Below, one piece after another: positions 36,417 to 46,996 of a stretch of DNA of 64,000 nucleotides. The position numbers and the translations under genes were made by a program. Every line of letters begins with the position of its first letter. Within the stretch, counting starts at the first letter, position 1. Source of the stretch: Brachypodius melanocephalos (lineage: Eukaryota > Chordata > Aves > Passeriformes > Pycnonotidae); NCBI GenBank assembly GCA_013398615.1, contig VZSR01000680.1, positions 1,851,726 through 1,915,725 of the forward strand, written 5' to 3'. A model generated the notes under the pieces. That model was given only the letters and a program-made list of their open reading frames with translations. It made no database searches and was not told the DNA's origin.

Positions 36417-36599
36417 GTAGAGGGGAGCAGGGAGCGGCGGGGCCGGCCGATGTTGGGCAGGAGTCGCCGCGCCTCCCAGCGCCGTCCTGCCCCTCGTGGA
36501 GTCGGCTGCGGGCCGGAAAAGGGGCTCTCAGTACCTGCGTAGGGGTGTGGATCGAGTCCTTTCGGGGAAGCTTCTGCATTCCCAGCCTTCTCCTGGGGC

Positions 36600-36633
36600 T
36601 GCGTGTGTGTGTGTGTGTGCGTGTGTGTGTGTA
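36600..36633 (+). repeat. (GT)n microsatellite
   Basis: About 34 bp of alternating GT interrupted once by GC, just after the CpG island. Confidence 0.9.
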
Positions 36634-36767
36634 TGGCGGTGATCTGTCCCTTCTGTCCTGCCGCAGAGGGTCCATGAGGAGCTGCAGTGTGCTCAGTCCT
36701 TGTGCCTGGAGCACGGAAAAACGTTGTTTGTCTTGTAGTCGTGGGTGGCATGAAATACCCTAGAGAT

Positions 36768-37525
36768 ACAGAATGGTTTGGGTTGGAGAGGTATTAAAGC
36801 TCATCCCATCCCACCCTCTGCCATGGGCAGGGACACCTTCCACTATCCCAGGTTGCTCCCAGCCCCATCCAGCCTGGCTTTGGGCACTGCCAGGGATGGG
36901 GCAGCCACAGCTGCTCTGAGCAACCTTCGCTACTCTCACAGGGAAGAGTTTCTTCCTACTAATCTACACCTACTCTATCAGGCTGAAGCCATTCCACCTT
37001 GTCCTGTCACTTCAGGCCCGTGTAAACCATTTCCATCTTCTCTGTAGGCTCCCTTCAGGTACTGGAAGGCATCAGTTAGGTCATCCCAAAGCGGCTTTTC
37101 TCCAGGCTGAACACTCTCAAGTCTCCCAGCCTTTTCTAATAGCAGAGCTTCTCCATCTGTTTGAACAACTTGGTGTCTTCTCTGGACTGTCTCCAGCAGC
37201 TCCATGTCCTCCCTGTGCTGGGATCGCAGGGCTGGGTGCAGCCCTGCAGAGGGGTCTCAGCAGAGCGGGGCAGAGGGGCAGAATCCCCCTTCCCCTGCTG
37301 CCCACGCTGGGGCTCAGCCCAGCACTGGGGGTTCAGGATCCCAGCACACATGGCCAGGGCATGTCCAGCTCTCACCCAGCACCCCCAAGTCCTTCTCCCA
37401 GGGCTGCTCCATCAGCTCATCCCCAGCCTGGATTGATCCCCGGGGGTTGTCCTGATCTGGGTGCAGCACCAGCACTGGGTTTTGTCCCTCATGGGATTTC
37501 CATGGGCCACTTCTGGCGTTTGCGG
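36768..37525 (-). mobile_element. CR1 LINE, ~750-bp antisense copy
   Basis: This is the longest well-preserved CR1 in the window. It reads as the reverse complement of the CR1 3' end: CAGAATGGTTTGGGTTGGAG, TGCCATGGGCAGGGACACC, CCAGCCTGGCTTTGGGCAC, GAAGCCATTCCACC.TTGTCC, TCCAGCAGCTCCATGTCC, GAGCGGGGCAGAGGGGCAG, CCCCCAAGTCCTTCTCCC, and finally CTCATGGGATTTCCATGGG. The order matches the element from its 3' terminus into the ORF2 C-terminal part. It is 5' truncated and starts only about 350 bp after ATXN10 exon 1. Confidence 0.95.
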
Positions 37526-38877
37526 TGCCTTTCTAGGCAGGCATGTTAGGTGGGATGTGGCTGCTCACTTAGGCTTTGGGATTTGAGTTCTGCCTGGAAT
37601 GATCTGGCTTGAGCAGTCTGGAATTTCTTTCATAGTGTTTAAGAAACAGGTTTGGAGTTCTCTCTCTGCTCAATGATGTTAAAAAATCAACATCTCCTTC
37701 CACATCTACGGTGAAGACAGACACTTTCTTGTCAACCCCAAACTTGCTCCATCAGGACAAACAAGGTTTTCATCTTCGTATTTCACTGGAAATGTCTGCA
37801 CTCTTTTTTTTTTTTTACTTTCAACTTAATTTTTAAAATTGTCACAGCTGCAGCTCAGCGTGTTTCTGGTCCAGTGTCTGACTAAAAGTTCTGTTCTGCT
37901 GCATGGCTTTGCAGGGAGAGTGGAGCTTTTCCAGCACAAAACTAACTAAAAGGTATCCTTTTACCCATGGAGTCACAAAAATGTGCCCAGAAGTTCTTCT
38001 GGCTCCTTTAATTTCTCTTCTACGTGTTTAAATAAGTGAATGTTGTATAGTAGTATGTCTTGCACTGACCACTGTGTTCTGCATTTGCAGTTGGGTCAGG
38101 AAATAACCAGTTTCATGGGATAATCCAACAAGAGACATGGGCTAATATGAAGGAAACTACAGTGGACTGAGGGGTCCCATTTTAGAGTAATGTCAGAATT
38201 TAAGAACTCTGAACAGCTCCATGTAGAAAGCACTCCCTGGCTGAGGGCTACCTTAGCAGACCCTAGCTCTTCTGACATTTAGAAAAGCTTGTCTCTGGTG
38301 CATTTCCCATGGGGACTGTGGTACGTCAGCCCCTGAGTCCTCTCTTGGCACATCATGAAGTGGCAGGAGCTGCACTGCTTCTTGTAAGCTGGAGGTTCAA
38401 GTTCCATGGATATATTCTCTTCGGTTCTTGAAACCAAAACCAAATTCCAGACTTTCTTTCTGGTTATGTAAGCTCCAGTGTTTTCTTTATGACTGAGGGC
38501 CAGCTCTGCGTTTGGCCTTTGTTTTTGGTGCCGCTCTGGTATTTTCCCTTCAGTATTGCACCACTGTAAAATGCATCTTCTTCCTTGTAATTCTCAGTGA
38601 TGCAGTGGTGGGTTTTTAAAGGTTTCCATGTAGATGGAGAACATGTAAATATCCTGATCTTGATCTGCTGTGAGGTTGCAGAATAAAATGCATGACTTCC
38701 TGGAGATCTGAAACCGAATGTGGTAATTTAGTGATGTTAGTGTGTGTTGATGTATTTCTTACAGCACTTTCCCTTCTTTGTAAGTCTCCTCCAGGCCCTA
38801 ACAGACCTCAACACTGGAGGCACTGTATTGTCAGTAAGATGTAACCTACCATGGAAGTGTCATTATGGGAGCAAGAA

Positions 38878-39092
38878 ATCTGATAAGGGACTTGGAAAAT
38901 ATGAACCATGAGTCAAGACTAGGGGAGTTTTGTTTAGTCTAAGAAAGAAAGCATGGCAGGAGCAGAGGTGGGAAAGAATGTCTCCAAACATGTCTAAGGG
39001 TGTGCTTAGGGACAAGGTGGATTGGCAGCATTTGGTTGATGTTGAACTTGATCTTAAGGATGTTTTCCAACCTTGGTGATTCTACAGTTTGA
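38878..39092 (+). mobile_element. CR1 LINE 3' end, degenerate
   Basis: Signature order is retained with deletions: GATAAGGGACTTGGAAAATA, TTTTGTTTAGTCTAAGAAAG, CATTTGGTTGATGTTGAAC, TTGATCTTAAGGATGTTTTCC, then AACCTTGGTGATTCTACAG. Same strand as ATXN10. It belongs to a CR1 type with a TTGATCTTAA..TTTTCCAACC end, like the copy at 55.5 kb. Confidence 0.75.
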
Positions 39093-39291
39093 TTTATGGA
39101 CATGATCACTTAGGAAAGAGAGGGTAGAATTTCTAACTGTGTGAATGTGTAGGCATTTGAGTGAGCAGCAGAATGCAGGTTATACTATATTACCCAGTAG
39201 TGGTTTGGTTAAGAGGTTTGTTAATTCTCCTTTAGGAAGAGTTTTCTGCTTGAACATTTTATTTAATGCTACTTTACATTTCCTCTCATCT

Positions 39292-39375
39292 CTTTTTTTT
39301 GCTGTTGTTTTTTGTTGTTGTTGTTGGGTTTTTTTGGTTTTTGGGCTTTTTTTGTTTGTTTGTTTGTTCGTTTGA
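39292..39375 (+). repeat. T/G-rich simple repeat
   Basis: TTG units and later TTTG units ending TTTGTTTGTTTGTTCG. Low complexity, in ATXN10 intron 1. Confidence 0.9.
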
Positions 39376-40338
39376 TCCTGAGTACAGGTCTGTTTAAGGT
39401 TCAAGGAGGCCACATCTGGATTTCCTTTTCCTGACCCCACTCAGAAGTACTGGCTGAGCCAATTTATTGAATTTTCCTGTAGCAATGCCGTAAACACTCC
39501 CTGGTGTGGCTTCTCTCCACCAGCATGTGGTATCAGAGCTGAGTTAGCAACATTTGTCATGTGTTGCCCTCATCTCTTTTGTGGACATAAAATCAGGGCA
39601 GAGTGTAGACAAATTGCTGTAGTTTGGAAATGTTGTTTATCTCTGTGTGGCAGATCATCTGTAAATGTGTGTGTCAGTCCTGGGAGGATGGTGAATCTTC
39701 ATGGAGCAGCAGCATCAGCTGTCACCAGTCACATGGATTTCTGCATGTGCTTATGGTTTGGTGGTGCTGTTTTCCTTGGTCTGGAGGTGCCCTGGTACCT
39801 TCTGTGTTGGGTAGTTGTCTGCTGAGGTGGGACAGAGTTGGCTTTTTCCCTTGACTGTGATTCACACATTTCAGAATGGTGCTTGTGCAGCCACCATGAC
39901 CTTTGTCCCACGGAGGAAATCTCTGTGCAGGCTGGAGCTTCTCTTACTCTTCTGAAACATCTAATGCTGGACATCTAAACTGTGTTAATTAACTAAAGCA
40001 ATTCCTCCTAAAGCAGCATGCAGTGTCATGTATAAACCTATCAGCTGTATGTATTAATTTTTTTTTCCTTTTCATTAAAATTCCAAAGAGCTGTTGAAAA
40101 GTGACAAATACTAAGGCAACACAACTCTCCTGCAGCCCCTTTTCTGAAGAGGCTGGTGAGAGGATTGTGTGATGTATTCTGTTCTCCCTGCTTGAGAGAC
40201 TGTGAGTAGTTAAATACTCTGAATGGTTAAAGATTGCTGCAGAAACATTTTTGGGTTTATAAGAAGTGTCAACATCATACGCTTTTTGGTAGGAGTGCAT
40301 TTTTAGGTTTTTCTTCACCACAAATTCATGTATTTCAG

Positions 40339-40524
40339 AGAGGCAGCAGAAGAAAGCGTATTTCGGGATGTCCTGGAAACACTGACAAGCAGCTCAAGTG
40401 CCATTGAGCAGGCCTGTAAGGACTCCTGTGCAGATCTGGAGACCTGCCTGCAGCTCGTAGCAGAGTGCTTCAGATGTCTGAGGAATGCCTGTGTGGAGTG
40501 TGCCAAGAATCAACATGTCATGAG
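40339..40524 (+). CDS. ATXN10: Ataxin-10, coding exon 2
   Basis: A 186-nt exon with acceptor TGTATTTCAG and donor ATGAG|GTACAC, entry and exit phase 2. The split codon AG|A gives Arg, and the frame continues EAAEESVFRDVLETL, then SSSSAIEQACKD, then LQLVAECFRCLRNACVECAK, ending NQHVMR. The ECFRCLRNAC.EC motif is a hallmark of ataxin-10 and lies in the first armadillo-like helices. Conservation against the mammalian protein is much stronger here than in exon 1. The splice phase agrees with both neighbours. Confidence 0.97.
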
Positions 40525-41991
40525 GTACACTTATGGTCCCTTTAGCCCATACCAAAGTGCCACCTTCTGATGTTTGTGTGGATTGATAAAGGAGATTCTG
40601 ACTTTACACTGCTGCGTTAGTTGATGTGTTAACGGGCATTTCCTGCTTGATGCAATCACTTGAATTCAAATGTTCAAGAAATAAAAATAGCTGACCTATT
40701 TGTAGGTCAGTTTGGGGCCCTGCCCAGTGACAGAACAAAGTATTTGGATCCATAATAGGGGTTGATTACACAAATAATATCAACCTGTTGGAAGCCTGAC
40801 CATAGAACTATCCTTTTTTTCTCTTTCTTTAAGTTTTTTTTTAATAACACAATGAATAAGTAAATGGTCTTAATAATCAGTTACAGGATTGGTATGTCTT
40901 TTAAGGTTCATTTAGATCAGTCTGGCTTTCCTAGCAAAACACAGCATGTAAAACTGTGCATATTAATGCTGATAAATATATACAGGCAAGTTGAGCTTAA
41001 AAGATATTAAGTCAATCTGGCTCCTGAAGTTATTTATCTTCTCTATTCTTTGCTCCTGTCTGTTGCAGCATTGAAGGGATGCTTGTGATGCAACCAGCTG
41101 TAGTTAGGGAAGACCTGATAGTCTGGTTGATGTTTCTGAAAACCCCAACAAAATAGCAACAAATCCTCTCCTTGCCCCGTGAGAACCCCAGACAACCAAC
41201 CAACAAAAAAACCCAAAAAACAAAAAACAAACCTGAACTTGTCACAAGTTGGTTATATCAAAGGATTATTGGGAACCACAGTCTTAAAAATTGGCTTCTT
41301 GGGACTCGTCAAGTTTGATTTCTTGAGCTAAATGTAATCTTGACATGGGACCAAGTCTCAGTTTTTGTGCTGGGGCAGAATTCTGTTAATGCCACAGAAA
41401 TTGCAATGCAGATCATTCTGAGAGTCTACCTATGGTTCCTCCTCACTGAAGAAAGGATAAATGATTACTTGGCCTTCTCTGCTTCTCTATGAGAGTTGTG
41501 TATGTTTCCCTTCGAGCTGGCCCTGTTGGTTTTTGGTAGCTGTCACTAATTACTTTATTGGCATTGAAATCCTACAAGTTTATTAGGAAAGTAAGATAGA
41601 TAACTCTTGTTCTGGGTGCTTGATCTCCAGACAAAGCAAAGTTTTTACACAAATAAAGCTGTTTAAATTATAGGAATAACTTGCTAATGTTTGATGTCCG
41701 ATAGGAAGAATAGCAAAAAGGAAGGAAAGGGTACTGAGCTCTGAGGGTTCTGTGCCCAAAATTGATAAAATGCAGGATGGTGATGCAATAAAGCCTTTTG
41801 ATCTTCTTCTGATGGTAGTAATGGGGCTACTGATAGGCAGGCAGTAGCATAGGAGAAACTATTTTTGCCTCAGAGGTCCTGAAGATGCTAAAGATTTCCT
41901 GTTAGCTTTGGTGAAAAGCTTTCTAATTTTTTTGTGTGTGTGTATTTCATATCAAGTGAATTATCTTATTTTTTCCTCAATTTAATAATAG
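40525..41991 (+). other. ATXN10: ATXN10 intron 2, 1.5 kb
   Basis: A phase-2 intron, AT-rich. An A/C-rich simple stretch lies near 41195-41235. No repeat family or gene is recognised otherwise. Confidence 0.9.
41195..41235 (+). repeat. A/C-rich low-complexity stretch
   Basis: A run of ACCAACCAAC followed by A-rich units with C interruptions. Low complexity. Confidence 0.8.
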
Positions 41992-42074
41992 GAGCTTGGG
42001 TCTCATCTCTACATCTGTCCATTTGATAAAGTTGCTTCATGGAATACAAATGAAAGAAGAATTGTTACTGACTG
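41992..42074 (+). CDS. ATXN10: Ataxin-10, coding exon 3
   Basis: An 83-nt exon, acceptor TTTAATAATAG and donor ACTG|GTAAGG, entry phase 2 and exit phase 1. It reads R, then SLGLISTSVHLIKLLHGIQ, then MKEELLLT. This corresponds to the helical segment IGVAVDLILLFRELRVEQESLLT of the human protein, so it is conserved in pattern rather than identity. It is followed by a 16-kb intron to the next constitutive exon. A phase-compatible candidate alternative exon lies at 44945 (see findings). Confidence 0.94.
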
Positions 42075-44944
42075 GTAAGGCTGGGGATTTTGTTACATGT
42101 ATAGCCTGCACTATATTTTTTATACAGGTGGTATGATGTCACTTTACTGATGCATTTGTTTTAGAAATAAGCTTCATTCTTTCTGGAATTGCAGTTAAGA
42201 ATTGGCCCTCTCTTAGACTGCTTGAAAAGGTCTCAGCCTCTGGTCTAGTTCAGCTGTATTTTCACTGAACTGTTCCGTATAGATTGCTGAAGGAAATATA
42301 TGTGGAAATTCTTTAACATGAAGTAGGATATTTGGGTTTATAAAAGGAAAAGTTCCTGTAGTACCTCCAGTCAAAATGCATTCTGCTATTTTACTTTTTA
42401 TTTGCTGATACTTACAATAATTTATCCGATTCCAGGAAGCAAATTTTGGCTGTGACTTTTTAAAAATTATTTTAAATTTTCATTTGGGTACCATGGTTGC
42501 TGGCCAGTCAGGATGGTATCTGCCAGGAATTAAGTACTGATTTGAGCAGTGTTCCCATTTCCGTAATGGATGAAGTTTTTTCTTTGAGTGCAGTGAAGAT
42601 AAAATGTGACTATTTTGACCTCTCCTCCCTAGTGGTAGGTATTGCTACTCATTTCACTGGACATTAAAATGTGCTTGTATCCAGCCTGTCACTGTCCCTG
42701 CTGGGGCCTTGGGCAGCAGTGGGCTCAAAAAGCTGTACTGGGAACGTGGGCTTGCCACTTTCAGCCCATTCCAAGCATCAGGAATTGTGGTGTAAGAGTG
42801 CCACCTTCCAGAGGGGCTGCCCAGCACCTGCAGGAGAGGGAGCAGGATATGCTCATGGGATGCAGGCATGGCCTCAGGTCTTCCCTTTGGTTTCCTGACT
42901 GCTGGGCTGTCACGTGTGTGTGCTCTTCTCTGCTCATGGGTTTGAAGGAGGAGAGGGAATGCTGTTGAGCAGAAAGCAGGAATTTGATTAAATTTAAAAC
43001 CCAGTAATTTGATTATCAACTTCAGGCACTTTCTCCTGGCCAGAGGTTGGTATAAAATCTGTTTATCCCCATGCAGTAGAAGGGTGGCATTGACAAGGCG
43101 GTTCTCAACAGGATTTTGGTAGAAGTTGGTTTGTGACTGTCACTCTCCGTAGACATTCAGTAAATACACCTGAGTTATAATTGAGATTTGCTATATTCAC
43201 CCAGGATAGGTGGTTCATCGATGCTGTAAATAGCATTGGTGTCCTTGGGGAACCTCTGTGGTGAGCATGGCTTATGGATTCCACATGTGTTAGTACAACA
43301 GCACAAAAATTGTAGACAAGCAAATGTTGCTAATTCCTTGCTGAGTGATCTGATGAACTTCATTGTAAGTGGAAATTAATGTAGTGCCTGGTTGCTTCTG
43401 CAGGGTTTGCCTCAGAAGCTAACAGTTAAATTTGACTGTGGATTATGAGTTGTACTGAAGCAAATTGTTAAATTGGACTAGGATAACAGTACTGAAACAA
43501 GAGACCCGTGAAATTAGTGAATGGTACTATGTTTATTAACTGTAATTCTGTTTCATGATTCTCCTCATGTTTCATAAAGGAAATCAGGTCACAGGGGTAG
43601 AGTAGCATGTGTATTTTGTTCTTGCAGATGATTGGGTGTTTTGTGGAGTGCTTCAGGTTGTTCATTTGGGTGTGTTATCATTTCCTCCCTCAAATGGCTG
43701 CTCGGATTGGATGATCCCTTTTGGTGCCTGTGCACATTCTTAGGGTTTTTAATATACCTTCATGATGCTTCCATTGCAACAAAGTGCAAGGAGGAGGAGG
43801 TAAGGCTGCACTGCAGGATGAACAGCACTAAATAATGTTTAGGATCATGTTCCTGTGAAAAATTCCCAGAACGAATCATTGGAGGCTAAAGAAACTTGAA
43901 GTTTCAACATATTACCGTATTTACAAAGATGAGATTGAAAATTGTTTCTGCAGACTGAAAAATTCATTTAACCTAATCTATGGCAGGTTTGCCCTCTAAT
44001 CCATTGGTAGCTGTTAAGGCTAGTAAGTGAATGGTGTGGTGATTTTTGTAAGAAAGTTCAATGTAGTATAATTTTAAATGGATAAAACCAGAAATGAAAT
44101 AAAAGTATGTCTTCTTTGGCCACTGCTGTGACCAGTGTGATGGTTAAGGGAGAGGACATGATCAAAGAAACTAAAAAAAGAGGTGTTGTGCAAAGTGGTC
44201 TGAATAAAGCTGTTGCTAATATTTATTCAAATAAATCCAGACTCCTTTGCATCCTCTCTGCTAGGAGTGATACTTTAAAAATAGTTGCCTGGGGGTTATA
44301 TATGTGGTTAATTGGGCTCCCCAATCCAGTATATTTAGTGGAACAACTCTACTGCATGTTTTCACCATAACATCTTACTTTTTTTTTTTTCAATGCTTTA
44401 AAAAACAAAATAAATTCCTGTATGTTTGTAATACTTGTCCCAGCCAGCTGTGGAGAGAATTATTGTTTTGGGTGCATGTTATACCGCTAAGGCAATGGGC
44501 CAGAATCCTTGAAGGTGAGTTAGAATGTCTGTCCTGAAATGGCTCTTTGAAACTTCAGGGAGGTTGAAAAATAGTTAACTCATACATACAGCATTCAGAG
44601 ATTGTCCAGTCCCATGTACAAGCCAGCTGTCCCCATAATAAGAGTCTCCTTTCTTTTTAATACTTGAATTGAAAAACACAAACATTTTCAGTCCTTTCTT
44701 TTATGCTGTTGCTCCAGTTAGCTGTTTGTCTTTTATGTTTAACTGATTTGAGACCACAGTTTTGCAACAAATAGCTAATAAGATACTCAGTTCTTTAAAT
44801 CTGAAGGAAAAAAGGAATTCCCTGTAGGATATAGATTTAATGGAATTTCTGAAGTACCCTCTCCACATCCCTTTTGTTTTACTTATTTTTTAATTAGATG
44901 AGTCTCATCATAACCTTTGTTTTTTTTCTTCTGTGGGTACAAAG

Positions 44945-44997
44945 ACCGAGAATGCTTGCCAGAGGAGCAGCTGATGAAGCTGCCAGATGAACTTTAA
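44945..44997 (+). other. ATXN10: Candidate alternative terminal exon of ATXN10
   Basis: A T-rich acceptor (TTTTTTTTCTTCTGTGGG then TACAAAG) precedes an open segment. Read in the phase that exon 3 supplies (its last base G joined to AC), it gives D, then RECLPEEQLMKLPDEL and TAA. The charged, non-repetitive residues look protein-like. Use of this site would end the protein soon after exon 3, before the rest of the armadillo-like region. No AATAAA follows closely, and chance cannot be excluded. Confidence 0.25.
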
Positions 44998-45159
44998 CTG
45001 AACTTAAAGCAGACCCAGATCTCTTAAGAGCTCAGAAGTAGTTCAGTATGTTTGGGATTGCAGCAGACATAGGAAATATCCTTGTCAGAAGCCCAAGTAG
45101 AAAATCTCCTTCACTTCACAGCATATGTCTTGCTTTGGTTGTGAGGTTAAGTTGTTTGG

Positions 45160-45186
45160 GGTTTTTTTTGGTTTTTTTTTTTTTCC
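45160..45186 (+). repeat. T-rich run
   Basis: Runs of T separated by GG. Low complexity, in intron 3. Confidence 0.8.
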
Positions 45187-45779
45187 CTTTTTCCAATGGC
45201 AAATCTTAAGATTGCCAGTGGAATCCAGCAGACCTTTGGGAAGGTGTGTTGAGGTTTGTCTAGATGATGGATCTTTAGATTCCCGAATGTGAGAGCTGGA
45301 TTTAGGATCCCTCTCCAAAATCTGGAAACACCCCAAAGGATAGCTTTGTGTGTCCTTGATAAGTTTCAAGCAAGGACATGCCTGTTTAGCAGCAGCTCAT
45401 GTTCTACAGGCAGTGTCCCATCTGATCCTTTCATTGATTCCCACCCCAGCGTGGACAGAAGGAGCTTTAATGTTTTTGTTTGTAAACAGATCTTCTCAAA
45501 CCTTTCACCACTTCAAAATACTGCTGATGCTGAAGAATGCTCTTTGAATTCCAATATAATTGCTTCAAAATGATTTATCTGCCAGAATGCATTTCTGTCC
45601 TCTCAGGTGAAAAGGCATTGAATGCCTCGTAGCTGCCCTGCGTGAGACAACTTGTTGTGCAAGTTCTGTCAGTGAGGTGATTGTCCTCTCTGAGCTGGGG
45701 TCTCAGCTGCAGGGCTTGCCTGAGAGGTGCTCCAAGCATCCCCCCAGTAATCCCTGGGGCCAGGCTGACCTTGCTTTTA

Positions 45780-46330
45780 GGTTCAGGCTGACACCTCACT
45801 GTGTCCAGGCTGTGACTGATCCCTGCTTTGTCACCCAGCCCAGAGCACTGAGTGCCATGTCTTGTCATTCCTTGGACACCTCCAGGGATGGGCACTCCTC
45901 CACCTCCTTGGTTTTTCCCTGCCAATATCTGACCACGTTTTCTGTGAGGAAGTTCCTCTTGATATCCAACCTGTCCCCTGGCACAGCTTGAGGCCATTTC
46001 CTCTCATCCTGTCCCTGTTCCCTGGGAGCAGAGCTCCCCTGGCTGTCCCCTCCTGTCAGGGGCTTCTGCAGAGCCACAAGGTCCCCCCTGAGCCTCCTTT
46101 TCTCCAGGCTGAGCCCCTTTCCCAGCTCCCTGAGCTGCTCCTCATCATCCTTGTCCTCCAGACCCTTCCCCAGCTCTATTCCCTTCCCTGGACATGCTCC
46201 CAGCTCTTCAGTGTCTTTATCTTTTAGATAAAGGCCCAGAACTGGACACAGGATTGGAGGTGGTGCTTGCCAGCATAGAGAGCAGTCACTGCCCTGGTCC
46301 TGCTGCCACACAATTGCTGGTACAGAATTT
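45780..46330 (-). mobile_element. CR1 LINE, ~550-bp antisense copy
   Basis: Reverse complement of CR1, in order: CCCAGAGCACTGAGTGCC, CATTCCTTGGACACCTCCAGG, TTGAGGCCATTTCCTCTC, CCCCCCTGAGCCTCCTTTTC, TCCAGGCTGAGCCCCTTTCC, AGGCCCAGAACTGGACACAG and CACTGCCCTGGTCCTGCTG. The left edge may extend to about 45.6 kb in more diverged sequence. The long minus-strand frames here belong to this element, with stops, and not to a host gene. Confidence 0.92.
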
Positions 46331-46847
46331 TTGTTGGTATAGAATTTTAGGAGCCTGTGTTCATGTTACAGGCACTGCTGGGGATCTCAGCCAAAACCTG
46401 TGTCCAGGTGTGCTGCCTGTTAGAGCAAGGTTTGGGGTTGTCTTTGCTCATGATTCTGCAAAGTCCAGAAACTTTGCTTAAATTGTAGTGGATTGTAGCT
46501 TGAATCCATGAACAGGAATTTGACCTTGCTTCCAATTTTCTGCAAAGTGTTCAGGTGTAGTTAAGCAGCTACAGATACACTGTTCAGAACAAAACTTACA
46601 GCATTCCTTCAAAAGCAGCGATGACTCTATGTAAATTTTTTAATACTGCTCTTATTGTAGTAACTTGAGCATTTTTCTGGTAGGATGTTCAGCAACATGA
46701 ATATCACATGTCTAACACCTGTTCATGCTTCCTTTTGTGAGGGAGGTTGTGTGGGAAAATATGTGATATCTTATTTGAAACATTTTTCAAGTACTATAAA
46801 TGCCATGTTCTTACAAGGGAGCTAGAAAAATGTTCCTTTCTTTGAGC

Positions 46848-46996
46848 TTTTTTTTTTTTTCCTCTTATTCCCTCTGGCTTCCCTCTCTTAATTTTCCTTC
46901 TCTCCCTTTTTCGCTATTTTTTCTCTTCATTTTTGTCTTTTCTTTTTTCTCTTCTTTTCCTCTGTCCTCTTTTTTCCTTTGTCCTTCTTTGTCCAC
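46848..46996 (+). repeat. Pyrimidine-rich tract
   Basis: About 150 bp of almost pure C and T on the + strand, starting with a T run and continuing as irregular CTTT/TTCC units. Low complexity. Such tracts can adopt triplex structures. Confidence 0.85.

Larger units (their letters stand above)
36090..36550. promoter_or_regulatory. ATXN10: CpG island promoter of ATXN10
   Basis: A sharp rise in GC and CpG density spans the 5' flank, exon 1 and the start of intron 1, with AT-rich DNA on both sides. No TATA box is seen at a suitable distance. The segment has two CCATTT motifs in GC-rich context that match YY1-type sites (CCAT at 36239 and 36294) and a GC box (GGGGCGG at 36279). This is the architecture of a broad housekeeping promoter. 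The transcription start probably lies shortly before the ATG. An upstream ATG at 36119 is out of frame with the main ORF and would matter only if transcription began further upstream. Confidence 0.85.
36417..40338 (+). other. ATXN10: ATXN10 intron 1, 3.9 kb
   Basis: A phase-2 intron with donor GTAGAG and acceptor CATGTATTTCAG. It holds the end of the CpG island, a GT microsatellite at 36.6 kb, a long antisense CR1 (36.77-37.52 kb), a degenerate sense CR1 (38.88-39.09 kb) and a T/G-rich simple repeat (39.29-39.37 kb). No further exon is seen. Confidence 0.9.

Noticed and set aside
36023..36763. A 246-codon + frame and overlapping long minus-strand frames across the CpG island
   Set aside because: Long open frames are expected in GC-rich DNA that lacks TAA and TAG. 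The real gene here is ATXN10 exon 1 in another frame.
45865..46311. A 148-codon minus-strand frame in ATXN10 intron 3
   Set aside because: It lies inside an antisense CR1 fragment and is a relic of that element.
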